Shown here piece by piece: positions 7,965-15,990 of a DNA stretch of 64,000 bases (the first letter of the stretch is position 1; each line of letters begins with the position of its first letter). Under the pieces are notes generated by a model. That model was not told the DNA's origin, searched no databases, and saw only the letters and a program-made list of their open reading frames with translations. The stretch is from CAVPDE01 sp964580575 (lineage in GTDB: Bacteria; Desulfobacterota; DSM-4660; Desulfatiglandales; HGW-15), in assembly GCA_964580575.1 (NCBI GenBank), contig CAZOLJ010000013.1, positions 1-64,000 on the forward strand, written 5' to 3'. A program made the position numbers and the translations under genes.

Positions 7965-8095
7965 TCCGGCGAAAGTCCCTCGACAGGCTCGGGACCCTGA
8001 GCTTGTCGAACGGGCCGGAATCCAGGCAAAACAACGAGCTCTGGACCCCGGCCGGAGTTTATCCTGAGCGAAGTCGAAGGGCCGGGGTGACGGCT
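7965..8095. repeat. intergenic words CCTGAGCTTGTCGAACGGG / CCTGAGCGAAGTCGAAGGG
   Basis: The gap between amrS and gspA carries GGCTCGGGACCCTGAGCTTGTCGAACGGGCCGG and GGCCGGAGTTTATCCTGAGCGAAGTCGAAGGGCCGGGG in the same orientation, each flanked by GGCCGG/CCGGCC dyads. The rest of 7891-8145 shows no gene. A related word, CCCTTCGACTTTGCTCAGGGC, occurs at about 53180. Confidence 0.6.
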
Positions 8096-8145
8096 TAGAG
8101 AACTTCTTGCTAGACCGCTAATGCCCCTTGTTCAATGTTCAATGA

Positions 8146-9306
8146 CTAGGACCACCTACCGGGTATCACATGATTGCAGAATTTGCAATGTCCCTTGTTC
8201 AAATTGACCTGCCTGAGCAGGTAGCCGTTTCGCTCCACGAGGAGTCTCCCGCACTTCGGGCAATAGGTATTGCAGCCCTTGTGGCCGGGCACATTCCCCA
8301 GGTAGACATAATGGATTCCTTCCGACAGGGCCACATCTTTCAGTTTCTCCAGGGTTGCCACAGGCGTCGGAGGCAGCCGCGTGAGCCGGTATTGGGGAGA
8401 GAACCGGAGCAGGTGAAGAGGATAATCCGGACCGAGTTCCTTCAGAATCCATCCGCACATTCTCTTGATCATTTCAGGATCTTCCACATAGCTCGGCACC
8501 ACCAGAGTGGTTATTTCAAGCCAAATACCCTGCTCATGCAGGATCTGCAGGGTGTTGAGCACAGGCTGCAGCGTTCCTCCGTTTAGAGACCGATAAATAC
8601 GATCATCAAAAGATTTGAGATTGATATTGGCACCGTCCAGGACTTTGCACAGCTCAAGGAGAGGCTCACGATTGATGTATCCGTTGGAAACGAGAACGTT
8701 CTTGAGCCCTGCTTCTTTTCCGAGCCTGGCCGTATCAAACATATACTCGTAGTACGTGATGGCCTCCGAATAGGTGTAGGCAATCGAAGGGCTCTCCCTT
8801 CTGAGGGTCTCTCGGACCACCTCCTGCGGGAACAGTTCGAAGGACTGAACTTCCTCGGGTTTCTTCTGAGAGATTCCCCAGTTCTGGCAATTCAGGCACC
8901 TGAAGTTGCAGCCCGTCGTGGCAATGGAAAAGATCGAAGTACCCGGATGAAAGTGATTGAGGGGCTTCTTCTCGATGGGGTCTACGTGAACCGAGCAGGG
9001 GTTACCGTACGCCAGAGAGTAGAGCTTGCCGTCGATATTGACCTTGGATCGGCAGACGCTGCGGTCTCCCGGTTCCAGGAGGCAGAGATTCGGGCACACC
9101 TGGCACTGAACGTTCTTGCCGTCCGATGTGTAATGAAAACCTTCAACAGACCACTTCCAGGGCTTTGCCGGCCCATCTTTCCTGAAGATCTCTCCCTGGA
9201 TACTCTCCCCCTTGGTCTGGCCGAAACAGAGCCCGCTGCCGGCACAAAGAAATCCCGAAACGCCGAGCCCCAGAGTCTTCAGAAATTCTTTACGCGTCAT
9301 CCTCAT
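8146..9306 (-). CDS. amrS: AmmeMemoRadiSam system radical SAM enzyme, exported-type
   Basis: A 386-residue radical SAM protein. The cluster motif CNFRCLNC spans 133-140, and the family-specific N-terminal cysteine set C68-X2-C71-P-X2-C75 plus C85 (CQVCPNLC...GDRSVCRSK) is intact. The C-terminus has two further CXXC pairs (YCPKCGR; GHCKFCNH), as in this family. Unusually, residues 1-30 (RMTRKEFLKTLGLGVSGFLCAG) form a hydrophobic leader with a Tat-like TRKEFLK motif, pointing to membrane or periplasmic placement. The ATG overlaps the stop of the upstream spermidine-synthase-like gene (ATGA). The reaction is not established for the family. Confidence 0.85.
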   Translation of the reverse strand: MRMTRKEFLKTLGLGVSGFLCAGSGLCFGQTKGESIQGEIFRKDGPAKPWKWSVEGFHYTSDGKNVQCQVCPNLCLLEPGDRSVCRSKVNIDGKLYSLAYGNPCSVHVDPIEKKPLNHFHPGTSIFSIATTGCNFRCLNCQNWGISQKKPEEVQSFELFPQEVVRETLRRESPSIAYTYSEAITYYEYMFDTARLGKEAGLKNVLVSNGYINREPLLELCKVLDGANINLKSFDDRIYRSLNGGTLQPVLNTLQILHEQGIWLEITTLVVPSYVEDPEMIKRMCGWILKELGPDYPLHLLRFSPQYRLTRLPPTPVATLEKLKDVALSEGIHYVYLGNVPGHKGCNTYCPKCGRLLVERNGYLLRQVNLNKGHCKFCNHVIPGRWS

Positions 9307-11411
9307 GAAGCGGTCCGCCCGCGCGGAAAGAGTACGATGATGTTACTTGTAATCTTGACGAGGATCAAAAAAATTATGGCCATCTGGATCCCCAGCAGGG
9401 GAATGAGGATCGCTCCTGTGACGAGGGTGCCCACCGCGGCGCCCGTGAAATCCGCTGCCAGGCACCCGGCTGCAGGGCTTTCTTTTTCACCGATGAGGCC
9501 TGCGGCAAGAGGGAACTGATACCCGCAGAAAAAGGAGAAGACAAAACCATAACCCAGAAAATAGGATTGGGGAATATCCCCTTCGGAAAAGCTGATCCAC
9601 ACAAAGAAAACCACCAGAAGGCTGAAAAGAATGATCTCAGAGACGATAAAAGGAACCCATCCTCTCCCTTTGAAAAGGCTGCCGAACAGGGCCCCGGGAA
9701 GCAATCCCGTCAGGAAAGCGGTCACTATGGCTCCGAGCTTCAGATAAATGTAGCCATACATCACCTGGAACGTAAAGATCACCAGCATCACCACGCCCAT
9801 GTTTGCAAGTCCCGTGGTAAAGAGCACGTACTCCTCCCTGCGCAGAAAGATCAGGTAGAGCATCGTCAGGCCCAACGCCACGAAACCGAAGATTTGGGGT
9901 GAGGAGCCGTGCTTGGCGAACCACTCCTGAAACAGGGCGGTCATGATCCTGGGCTCAAAGTCCGTGTTGACGGGTGCCTTCGGGTCCAGGTTTTTCTTAA
10001 GCTCTTCGATTCGCTCTTGCGTCACGTTGCCGTGAAAAAACCCTTCCACGTAGGACGTGGGCACGGATTTCAGAGCAAGTCGTGCCGGCACATCTGTCCA
10101 CAGTTCACCGTCCCTGCAAAGAAAGTACGCCTTCTCCCCCGGCAGAATAAGCACGTTCCGAAAATGCTGTTTTGCCGTGTTGTAGAGCTCGGAGAGCTTG
10201 GTTCTCTGGATATCACTCAGGTAGTTCGGTGAGGTGTCCAGACTGAAGGAAAGAACTCCGTCCCTTTCAAGGACCTTCTTAGCCAGAGCAAAAAATTCGG
10301 AGGTAAAAAACCGGTTGAGTTGAAAGGTGTCGGGCTCAGGAAGATCCACGATGACGGCATCATAACGTTTGGAAGCCCCTTTGATGTAATGCCGTCCATC
10401 GTCATGGATAATGGCAAGCGACGGGGACTTGGCAATCAGCCCGAGATCCTCCGCAACCCTTGTGAGATTCGGATCCAGTTCCACGTAGTCCACACTGGCC
10501 GGTGCATACTTGGACACTTCTGACAGTGTTTCCCCCAAACCTCCGGACACCAGCAGAACGCTCCTCACCTCTTCCAACTGGCTCAGAGCATAGTGAATTT
10601 TCTCCTCGCTGTTCACGATGTCTGCATCCGAATAAAAGGGGATCCCGGATTCCCAGAAGGTGTGCTGGGGGCCTTCCTTGGTGACCACGATTCTGCCATA
10701 GGGTGACTCTACATATCGAAGGATGTCCCCGTATTGCGGGGACAGGGTGACCTTCTCAAAATGGCTGTTAAGAGAAAACATGAAGAAGAGACCGGTGAAC
10801 ACGAGGGTCAAGAAAAACAGCACGTATCGCCGAAAGACGAGAAAAAGGACGAGGACGGCTGCAATGAGAAGCCCTGAAGTAATCGCAACCGTTCCGAAGG
10901 GGGTGAAGGAGTAAACGAGGACAAAGCTGAAGAGGATTCCACCCGTGATATCTCCAATGCTGTCTGTGACATAAAGGCCGCCGGCGGTGAAGCTCTCCCA
11001 CCGCTCGTTCACCACCCTCAAGGCGTAAGGGAGGAGGAACCCCAGCAGCAGGCAATAGGGGGCTATGGTCGCGAGGATGTAAACGGCCATTGGATTGAAT
11101 CCGGGTGAAGCCCCATGCACAAAAACACTTTCTCTAAACGTGCGGATCAGAATGAGTTGAGGGAGCGGCCACAAGGCGAGAAGGCCGGAGAGAAGGGTGA
11201 AGACCGTCACGGAAGGCCAGCGAAAGGCCTTTGCGATGAAACTTCCAAGGCCAGTGAGCAGCAACCAAGAAAAGAGGACAAGGGAGATGGTGATCTCGTT
11301 GCCGTGGAACTGAGACAGGAACTCCCGCACGGTCACCAGCTGGATTGCAATGGAAGAAACACCGGTGCCTATGATCGCCCACAGGATGAAGACTTTCAGA
11401 TGCCTTTTCAC
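9303..11411 (-). CDS. polytopic membrane protein with spermidine-synthase-like SAM domain
   Basis: A 702-residue protein. It has about seven N-terminal hydrophobic segments (about 7-215), then a soluble spermine/spermidine-synthase-like Rossmann domain (about 225-470) and about six C-terminal membrane segments (about 500-700). In the Rossmann part, VLLVSGGLGETLSEV (285-299) is the SAM/dcSAM loop (usually GGGDG), VDYVELDPNL (308-317) carries the acidic ribose-binding residue, and VIVDLPEPDTFQLNRF is the catalytic-loop region. The exact GGGDG motif is GGLGE, so aminopropyl transfer is not assured. GTG start at 11411, 27 nt after amrA; it overlaps amrS by 4 nt. Its position between AMMECR1 and the radical SAM enzyme suggests a role in that pathway. 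Confidence 0.75.
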   Translation of the reverse strand: MKRHLKVFILWAIIGTGVSSIAIQLVTVREFLSQFHGNEITISLVLFSWLLLTGLGSFIAKAFRWPSVTVFTLLSGLLALWPLPQLILIRTFRESVFVHGASPGFNPMAVYILATIAPYCLLLGFLLPYALRVVNERWESFTAGGLYVTDSIGDITGGILFSFVLVYSFTPFGTVAITSGLLIAAVLVLFLVFRRYVLFFLTLVFTGLFFMFSLNSHFEKVTLSPQYGDILRYVESPYGRIVVTKEGPQHTFWESGIPFYSDADIVNSEEKIHYALSQLEEVRSVLLVSGGLGETLSEVSKYAPASVDYVELDPNLTRVAEDLGLIAKSPSLAIIHDDGRHYIKGASKRYDAVIVDLPEPDTFQLNRFFTSEFFALAKKVLERDGVLSFSLDTSPNYLSDIQRTKLSELYNTAKQHFRNVLILPGEKAYFLCRDGELWTDVPARLALKSVPTSYVEGFFHGNVTQERIEELKKNLDPKAPVNTDFEPRIMTALFQEWFAKHGSSPQIFGFVALGLTMLYLIFLRREEYVLFTTGLANMGVVMLVIFTFQVMYGYIYLKLGAIVTAFLTGLLPGALFGSLFKGRGWVPFIVSEIILFSLLVVFFVWISFSEGDIPQSYFLGYGFVFSFFCGYQFPLAAGLIGEKESPAAGCLAADFTGAAVGTLVTGAILIPLLGIQMAIIFLILVKITSNIIVLFPRGRTAS

Positions 11412-11438
11412 GCCGGTGTCCTGCTCCGAAAAACCGTG

Positions 11439-12167
11439 TCATTCCTCTTCAAACGCCTGAACCTGGTACGTGTGGACTTCAAGTTGGTCATAGGCCCACG
11501 CATCTCCTGCCAACCCTGCCTTGAGACAAAGATGGGTCAGGAAGTCCTTCTTGTTGGGAAGCTGCTCCCAGACCTGGGGGAGAAAGGTGGCCTGATGATA
11601 TCCTTTGCGAATGATCAGGCCGTCCGTCCCGGGCTTCAGCTTCGCCAGGAGATCATTGGCATCGGTGTAAGCAAGGGGCTTCGGTGCCGTGAGGAGGCTC
11701 ACCTCCACCCTGATCTTTTCAAATTCGCTCTGGCTCAGAGGCCTGAATCGCGGATCTCGAAAGGCTGCGTTCATGGCATTGACTCTCACCCCCTCGATCA
11801 GAGATTCCTGAGGAATGATGTGACCGATACACCCTCTCAGGGCGCCGTTAAGGGTGAGGGTCACAAAAGTACCGCGCCTTTCCTGGAATTTCGGGGAACT
11901 CGGGGCGGCGTCCGGCTCGCTTTTGTCCTTGGGATTGAAAAGGGCTTTCTGAATGGTTTTTCTGGCCGTCTCCACAAGGTGCTTCCCCTCTTCTTCTGTC
12001 AACTTGTCTGTTTCGGTCATCGCCCCCTCCTTCACCTTTTCATTAATCCTGTGCGTTCCCTTTTCTTCAGCGCCGGCTCCCACCGCAATCGCAAAGCCAA
12101 AGATCCAGAGCGTTAGAACAATCGAGACAGATCGCGCAAAACCGTGAGAGCATTCAGCGGGTCGCAT
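11439..12167 (-). CDS. amrA: AMMECR1-domain protein (AmmeMemoRadiSam system protein A), secreted form
   Basis: A 242-residue protein with an N-terminal signal peptide (about 1-33, hydrophobic VSIVLTLWIFGFAIAVGAGA) followed by a full AMMECR1 domain. The signature LRGCIGHI is present with the flanking GTFVTLTLNGA, and further on MNAAFRDPRFRPLSQSEF and IRVEVSLLT. LIIRKGYHQATFLPQVWEQLP and FLTHLCLKAGL are the usual C-terminal blocks. RBS AGGAGGCG precedes the ATG. It is the first gene of a three-gene operon with the spermidine-synthase-like gene and amrS. The family is usually cytosolic; a signal peptide here matches the leader on AmrS and implies the whole module works outside the cytoplasm. Confidence 0.88.
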   Translation of the reverse strand: MRPAECSHGFARSVSIVLTLWIFGFAIAVGAGAEEKGTHRINEKVKEGAMTETDKLTEEEGKHLVETARKTIQKALFNPKDKSEPDAAPSSPKFQERRGTFVTLTLNGALRGCIGHIIPQESLIEGVRVNAMNAAFRDPRFRPLSQSEFEKIRVEVSLLTAPKPLAYTDANDLLAKLKPGTDGLIIRKGYHQATFLPQVWEQLPNKKDFLTHLCLKAGLAGDAWAYDQLEVHTYQVQAFEEE

Positions 12168-12271
12168 CCACTCGCCTCCTAGTCTTATTTTCCCCTGATT
12201 CCAAAGGCTTTGTCAAAAACATTCGTGGAGGTTTCAACTTCTCCGAAAACTGGAGAGAAGTTGAAAATCCG

Positions 12272-12560
12272 GTAACATTTAGCTCTTTGAAATGGATGGC
12301 TCAGGCCATGGGGGTCCCTCTAAAAACAGAAAACGAAGAGTGTGCGGGAAAGACTCCGCAGATAAAGGGCAGCGAAGGCGGGCGGCGAGGTTTCACCGGC
12401 ACCTGTCAGCTGGATACTACGTGGCGAGTTCCCCAGTAGCCCTCCGCCCGCCTCACCCATGGCTAGGGCTTGCCATTGAGGTGTGGCGTCTTCGTTGTTC
12501 TGTTTTTAGAGGGACCCCCATGATTTTTTTCTGTGTTCATTTCAAAGAGCTAAATGTTAC
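12272..12560. mobile_element. 289-bp MITE, IS66-like ends, 8-bp target duplication
   Basis: Perfect 23-bp terminal inverted repeats lie at 12272-12294 and 12538-12560, each beginning GTAACATTTAGC. A second perfect 25-bp inverted pair sits inside at 12308-12332 and 12498-12522 (core GGGTCCCTCTAAAAACAG), and a third weaker GC-rich pair around AGGCGGGCGG lies further in. The element is flanked by the direct repeat AAAATCCG (12264-12271 and 12561-12568). IS66-family ends typically begin GTAA and duplicate 8 bp. There is no open reading frame of transposase size, so it is non-autonomous. Confidence 0.85.
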
Positions 12561-12850
12561 AAAATCCGAAATTCGAAGCACGAAATCCGAAACAAGCACG
12601 AAGCTCAAATGACCAAAATTCGAAACAAAACCCGTGCGAAGCATCGAGCCGCATTTGTTTTGGTCATTCGAATTTTAAATTTTTAAATTGTTTCGAGTTT
12701 CGGCCTGCCCCGGAGCGACCTCCCCAGCGCGTAACCGAGTTCCATAGGCTCACCGGTTCCTGTTCAGATGACACTATCCTGCACGCCGGGTCTGGGCCGG
12801 GGATTTCTAATTTTTGAATTTGTTTGCGAGCAAGCGCCTGCGTTACGCTA
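12561..12850. repeat. ATTCGAA/CGAAATCCGAA word dyads next to the MITE
   Basis: The right flank of the MITE is a run of AAATCCGAA, ATTCGAAG, ACGAAATCCG and CGAAACAA words (12561-12640), followed by complementary text (TTTGTTTTGGTCATTCGAATTTT, then GTTTCGAGTTTCGG) at about 12654-12705. Another GC-rich stretch (about 12700-12850) contains no recognisable gene. The same word family recurs at 40165-40193, 50262-50452 and 57049-57199. Confidence 0.7.
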
Positions 12851-12858
12851 CGCACCAG

Positions 12859-13158
12859 CTAGACTAGACAATAGGCAGGGGTTTCAAGGTGTGTCTTCTT
12901 GCACCGGGGGCAGCGGCTCGGTCGGGTGAAGCGTTTTCTTTCTTCAAACACATACCCGCAGGACCTACAACTGAAAGGCAGCACCACGAGCTTTCTCTTC
13001 TGTGCTGTTGCAGACAGGGCGATGTGCGGCAGATGTTCGTAGACTTCCCTTTCCCGAATGCCGATGACCTGGGAGATCTCCCTTGCGGTCATCTCCTTCT
13101 CGTTCAAGAGGAGGAACATCCTTTGGCGAATGGTCTGGGAATGGCCTTCGCTGCTCAT
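12859..13158 (-). CDS. small winged-helix/zinc-ribbon transcriptional regulator
   Basis: A 99-residue protein. Residues about 8-50 (RQRMFLLLNEKEMTAREISQVIGIREREVYEHL) look like a winged-helix segment, followed by a zinc ribbon with C64-X2-C67 and C83-X2-C86 (SCRSCGYVF; RCPRCKKTH). The ATG at 13158 is preferred over the longer frame because it overlaps the stop of the upstream 2Fe-2S subunit gene (ATGA), implying coupling. As the last gene of the hydroxylase/transport operon it may be the local regulator (inference). Similar small ArsR-like/zinc-ribbon proteins are common in anaerobes; the ligand is unknown. Confidence 0.75.
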   Translation of the reverse strand: MSSEGHSQTIRQRMFLLLNEKEMTAREISQVIGIREREVYEHLPHIALSATAQKRKLVVLPFSCRSCGYVFEERKRFTRPSRCPRCKKTHLETPAYCLV

Positions 13159-13655
13159 GATCTTCTTTCGAGGAAGGGTGTCCCCCTCAACAATTCCTGA
13201 GCAAGCAGTGCCGCCTCCCCAATGGCTTCGTATCCCGTGCACCTGCACAAGTTTTCGGAAAGAGCGACCCTGATCTCCTCTTCAGTTGCCCCCGGTTCAC
13301 TTTTGAAAAGGGCGTAGAGCCTCATGATGAACCCGGGGGTGCAGAACCCGCACTGAACCGCGCCTGCCCTGAGAAAAGCTTCCTGTATGGGATGGAGATT
13401 CCCTTCCGGGTCAGCCAGCCCTTCTACCGTGAGAACCTCGATCCCCTCCAGTTTCTCTCTTCCCCTCAAGGTGCAGGCTTTGACCGCCTCGCCGTTCACC
13501 ACCACCGTGCAGCTTCCGCACGCCCCATAGCCGCATCCTTCCTTTGCCCCCGTGAGGTCGAGCGCATCCCTTAGAATCTCAAGCAGGCTTTCCTTTGCCA
13601 CGTAAGGAACCGTGCGCCGCACACCGTTTACCGTGAGGGTAATCCATTCGCTCAC
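13155..13655 (-). CDS. xanthine-dehydrogenase-family 2Fe-2S subunit
   Basis: A 166-residue electron-transfer subunit with two [2Fe-2S] clusters. The plant-ferredoxin-type site is C41, C46, C49 (CGYGACGSC) and C61; the helical domain site is C102-X2-C105 and C137-X1-C139 (QCGFC; LCRC). GTG start overlaps the large-subunit stop (GTGA). In established enzymes electrons pass from the molybdenum centre through both clusters to FAD or another acceptor. No FAD-binding medium subunit is encoded in this cluster, so the acceptor may be a separate protein such as a ferredoxin or flavoprotein. Confidence 0.92.
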   Translation of the reverse strand: MSEWITLTVNGVRRTVPYVAKESLLEILRDALDLTGAKEGCGYGACGSCTVVVNGEAVKACTLRGREKLEGIEVLTVEGLADPEGNLHPIQEAFLRAGAVQCGFCTPGFIMRLYALFKSEPGATEEEIRVALSENLCRCTGYEAIGEAALLAQELLRGTPFLERRS

Positions 13656-15967
13656 TGGAGAGCCTCCAGAATATCTTTGGGTAAAACGGGAAGACGGAAG
13701 AACTCACGACCCGTTGCATCATAAAGGGCGTTGAGAATGGTCGGGGCCACAGCCACCATGGGGTGTTCCGCAACGCACCGCGCACCAAAGGGTCCCCTCT
13801 TCTCCGGGGTTTCCACAAAGATCACGGTCTGTCTTTTCGGAATGTCCTGGATTCGGGGCATTTGGTATCGGACCCAAGTGGCATTGGTGATCTTCCCTTG
13901 CTCGGAGAATTCAATTTTTTCCTTGAGGGTCTGGCCGATCCCCATCACCACGCCACCCACGATCTGGCCCCTGATCATCTGAGGGCTGATGACCCGGCCC
14001 ACGTCAAAAGAGGAAATGAATTGATCGACGATCACCTCCCCCGTCTTTTTGTCCACCCTCAACTCACACCCCTGGCACCCGAACGTCCATGTGCCGCCCG
14101 CTGTTCCCATGCCGAATTTCGGGTCCGGTTCCACATACCCGGGAATCCTGTCCCCTGCCGTCGCCTCCGCGACTTCACCCACGGTGAGCCCGTTTTCATA
14201 CATGTATCCTCTGGCCAGATCCTTGACCGCAACCTTACGGTCAGGGTCTGTTTTGAGGAACACCCATTCGCCGTCATAGTCCAGATCGTCTGCGAGGACC
14301 CTCAGCACGACGGCCGCATTCTCTTTCAGCACCCGGATCGCTTTTTCCGCAGTTTTGAGGATGGCGTTGCCTCCGCGATAGGTGAACATGGAGGCCACGG
14401 TCTGCCACTCCCAGGGGGAGTGCTGGGTGTCCACTTCGCGAAAAACAGAAACACGATCCAGAGGAATGCGAAGCGCTTCTGCAGCGATCTGCCTCATGGC
14501 CTGCTGCGCGCCCTGCCCCATCTCGATGCCGCCCAGATTGACGTGGACGCTTCCATCCGAGCAAAACTTGATCTGGCAGCACGAGGACGCGTTCGGCGCC
14601 CCTTTGGGAGACTTCATCATGGACGCCACCCCGCGGCCATAAACGTAGCGTTCATCTTCCTCGGGTTTGGGACGGGTGAAAAGCTCCTTTTCCACATTTT
14701 GGAGGCACTTGAAGAGATCCCCGTTGTGATCCCTGATGGTTTCTCCCAGCGAATTCTTTCTTCCTTCAGAGAGGAAGTTTCTCCGGCGCAGGTCGAGAGG
14801 AGAGAGGCTCAGCTTGCGGGCCATCATGTCCACAAGGCGTTCAGAGATGAAGCACCCCTCGGGGTGTCCATAACCCCGGTAGGCGCCTACCGGCGGGGTG
14901 TTGGTGTAAACCCCGAAGGAGTCCACGCGGCAGTGCTCGATGGCATAGGGACCCACACAGTTGTGTCCCGCCACCGTGACGATGTTGGCGGCGGCATCCC
15001 CATAAGCCCCGTCTGAAAAGTAAAGCTCTGCCTGGAAAGCCGTGAAAGTTCCGTCCTTTCTCGCCCCGAGCCTGGCTCGGGCTTTCATCCCGCGGCCGAG
15101 CACCGTGCTCGTCATGACCTCTTTGCGACTGCAAATGTAACGGACCGCAACTCCCGGCACAGCTCTTGCCACAGAGGCCACCAAGGGCTCGATCGTGACA
15201 TCTGATTTCCCTCCAAAGCCTCCGCCCAGGTACAGGACGTGCACACGGACCTGCGCGTGAGGAAGCCCGAACATTTCAGCCACGGTTTGCTGAACCGCAA
15301 AGGGAGCCTGGGTGCTGGCCCAGATCTCCACTCGATCCTTCCCTTCCCAACGGCAAATGGCGCCGTGGGGCTCCAGGGCAGAGTGAGCACTCAGCGAGAA
15401 TTCGAATTTCCCCTCCACGGAGACCTCCGCTTCTCTGAATCCATCCTCAATGTCGCCTTTCCTGAGCCTGTAGTGGTGGAAGACGTTCGTCCCCGGTTCG
15501 GGGAAATAGGAACCGAGGTGGCGATACTCGCCGAGCTGCTCATGGATCAAGACTGTCTTGCTGCGAGCCGCCTCCACGGGATCCAGAAGCACCGGAAGAG
15601 GTTCATACATCACTTTGATCTTTGGAAGCGCCTTCTTTGCGTGATCAAGGGTGTCGGCGATGACCGCGGCGACCGGTTCGCCGACATGTCTCACCTTGTC
15701 CACGGCAAAAGGCCGCTGGTCGTAGAACCCGGCCGCTGAAAAGTAAAGGGGATAGTCTTTGCCTGTGACGACTCGGACCACCCCTTCGCTTCTTTCCGCT
15801 TCAGAGGTGCCTATGGACTGAATCCGGGCATGAGCAAGCTCCGGTCTGAGGATCTGGACGTGGAGCATCCTGGGCAGTTTGAGGTCGGCCACATACTGAG
15901 CTGCGCCTGTCACCTTCGCAACCCCATCCGTCCGCTCAAAGCTTTTCCCTATATAGCGAAAGGCCAT
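13652..15967 (-). CDS. xanthine-dehydrogenase-family molybdopterin-binding subunit
   Basis: A 771-residue catalytic subunit of a molybdenum hydroxylase. It carries the N-terminal ald_Xan_dh_C domain (GVAKVTGAAQYVADL, then VRHVGEPVAAVIAD) and Moco-binding blocks GGGFGGK, GAYRGYG (the substrate-site Arg), GGIEMGQGAQQ and the C-terminal GPFGARCVAEHPMV, which supplies the catalytic Glu (usually GVGE). Such enzymes hydroxylate purines, other N-heterocycles or aldehydes. The neighbours (BMP-type nucleoside importer, CodA-like amidohydrolase, cyclase, AllFGH-like proteins) favour a purine, pyrimidine or hydantoin-like substrate. It lies 23 nt after the transporter permease gene. Confidence 0.9.
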   Translation of the reverse strand: MAFRYIGKSFERTDGVAKVTGAAQYVADLKLPRMLHVQILRPELAHARIQSIGTSEAERSEGVVRVVTGKDYPLYFSAAGFYDQRPFAVDKVRHVGEPVAAVIADTLDHAKKALPKIKVMYEPLPVLLDPVEAARSKTVLIHEQLGEYRHLGSYFPEPGTNVFHHYRLRKGDIEDGFREAEVSVEGKFEFSLSAHSALEPHGAICRWEGKDRVEIWASTQAPFAVQQTVAEMFGLPHAQVRVHVLYLGGGFGGKSDVTIEPLVASVARAVPGVAVRYICSRKEVMTSTVLGRGMKARARLGARKDGTFTAFQAELYFSDGAYGDAAANIVTVAGHNCVGPYAIEHCRVDSFGVYTNTPPVGAYRGYGHPEGCFISERLVDMMARKLSLSPLDLRRRNFLSEGRKNSLGETIRDHNGDLFKCLQNVEKELFTRPKPEEDERYVYGRGVASMMKSPKGAPNASSCCQIKFCSDGSVHVNLGGIEMGQGAQQAMRQIAAEALRIPLDRVSVFREVDTQHSPWEWQTVASMFTYRGGNAILKTAEKAIRVLKENAAVVLRVLADDLDYDGEWVFLKTDPDRKVAVKDLARGYMYENGLTVGEVAEATAGDRIPGYVEPDPKFGMGTAGGTWTFGCQGCELRVDKKTGEVIVDQFISSFDVGRVISPQMIRGQIVGGVVMGIGQTLKEKIEFSEQGKITNATWVRYQMPRIQDIPKRQTVIFVETPEKRGPFGARCVAEHPMVAVAPTILNALYDATGREFFRLPVLPKDILEALQ

Positions 15968-15990
15968 CCCTCTTCCCTCAGTCCTTTCTT

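Noticed and set aside
11115..12116. 333-aa plus-strand ORF opposite amrA
   Set aside because: Antisense to a gene with clear AMMECR1 motifs and to the start of the next gene.
13763..15016. 417-aa plus-strand ORF opposite the molybdopterin subunit
   Set aside because: Antisense shadow of a certain gene, His/Arg-rich composition, no RBS.
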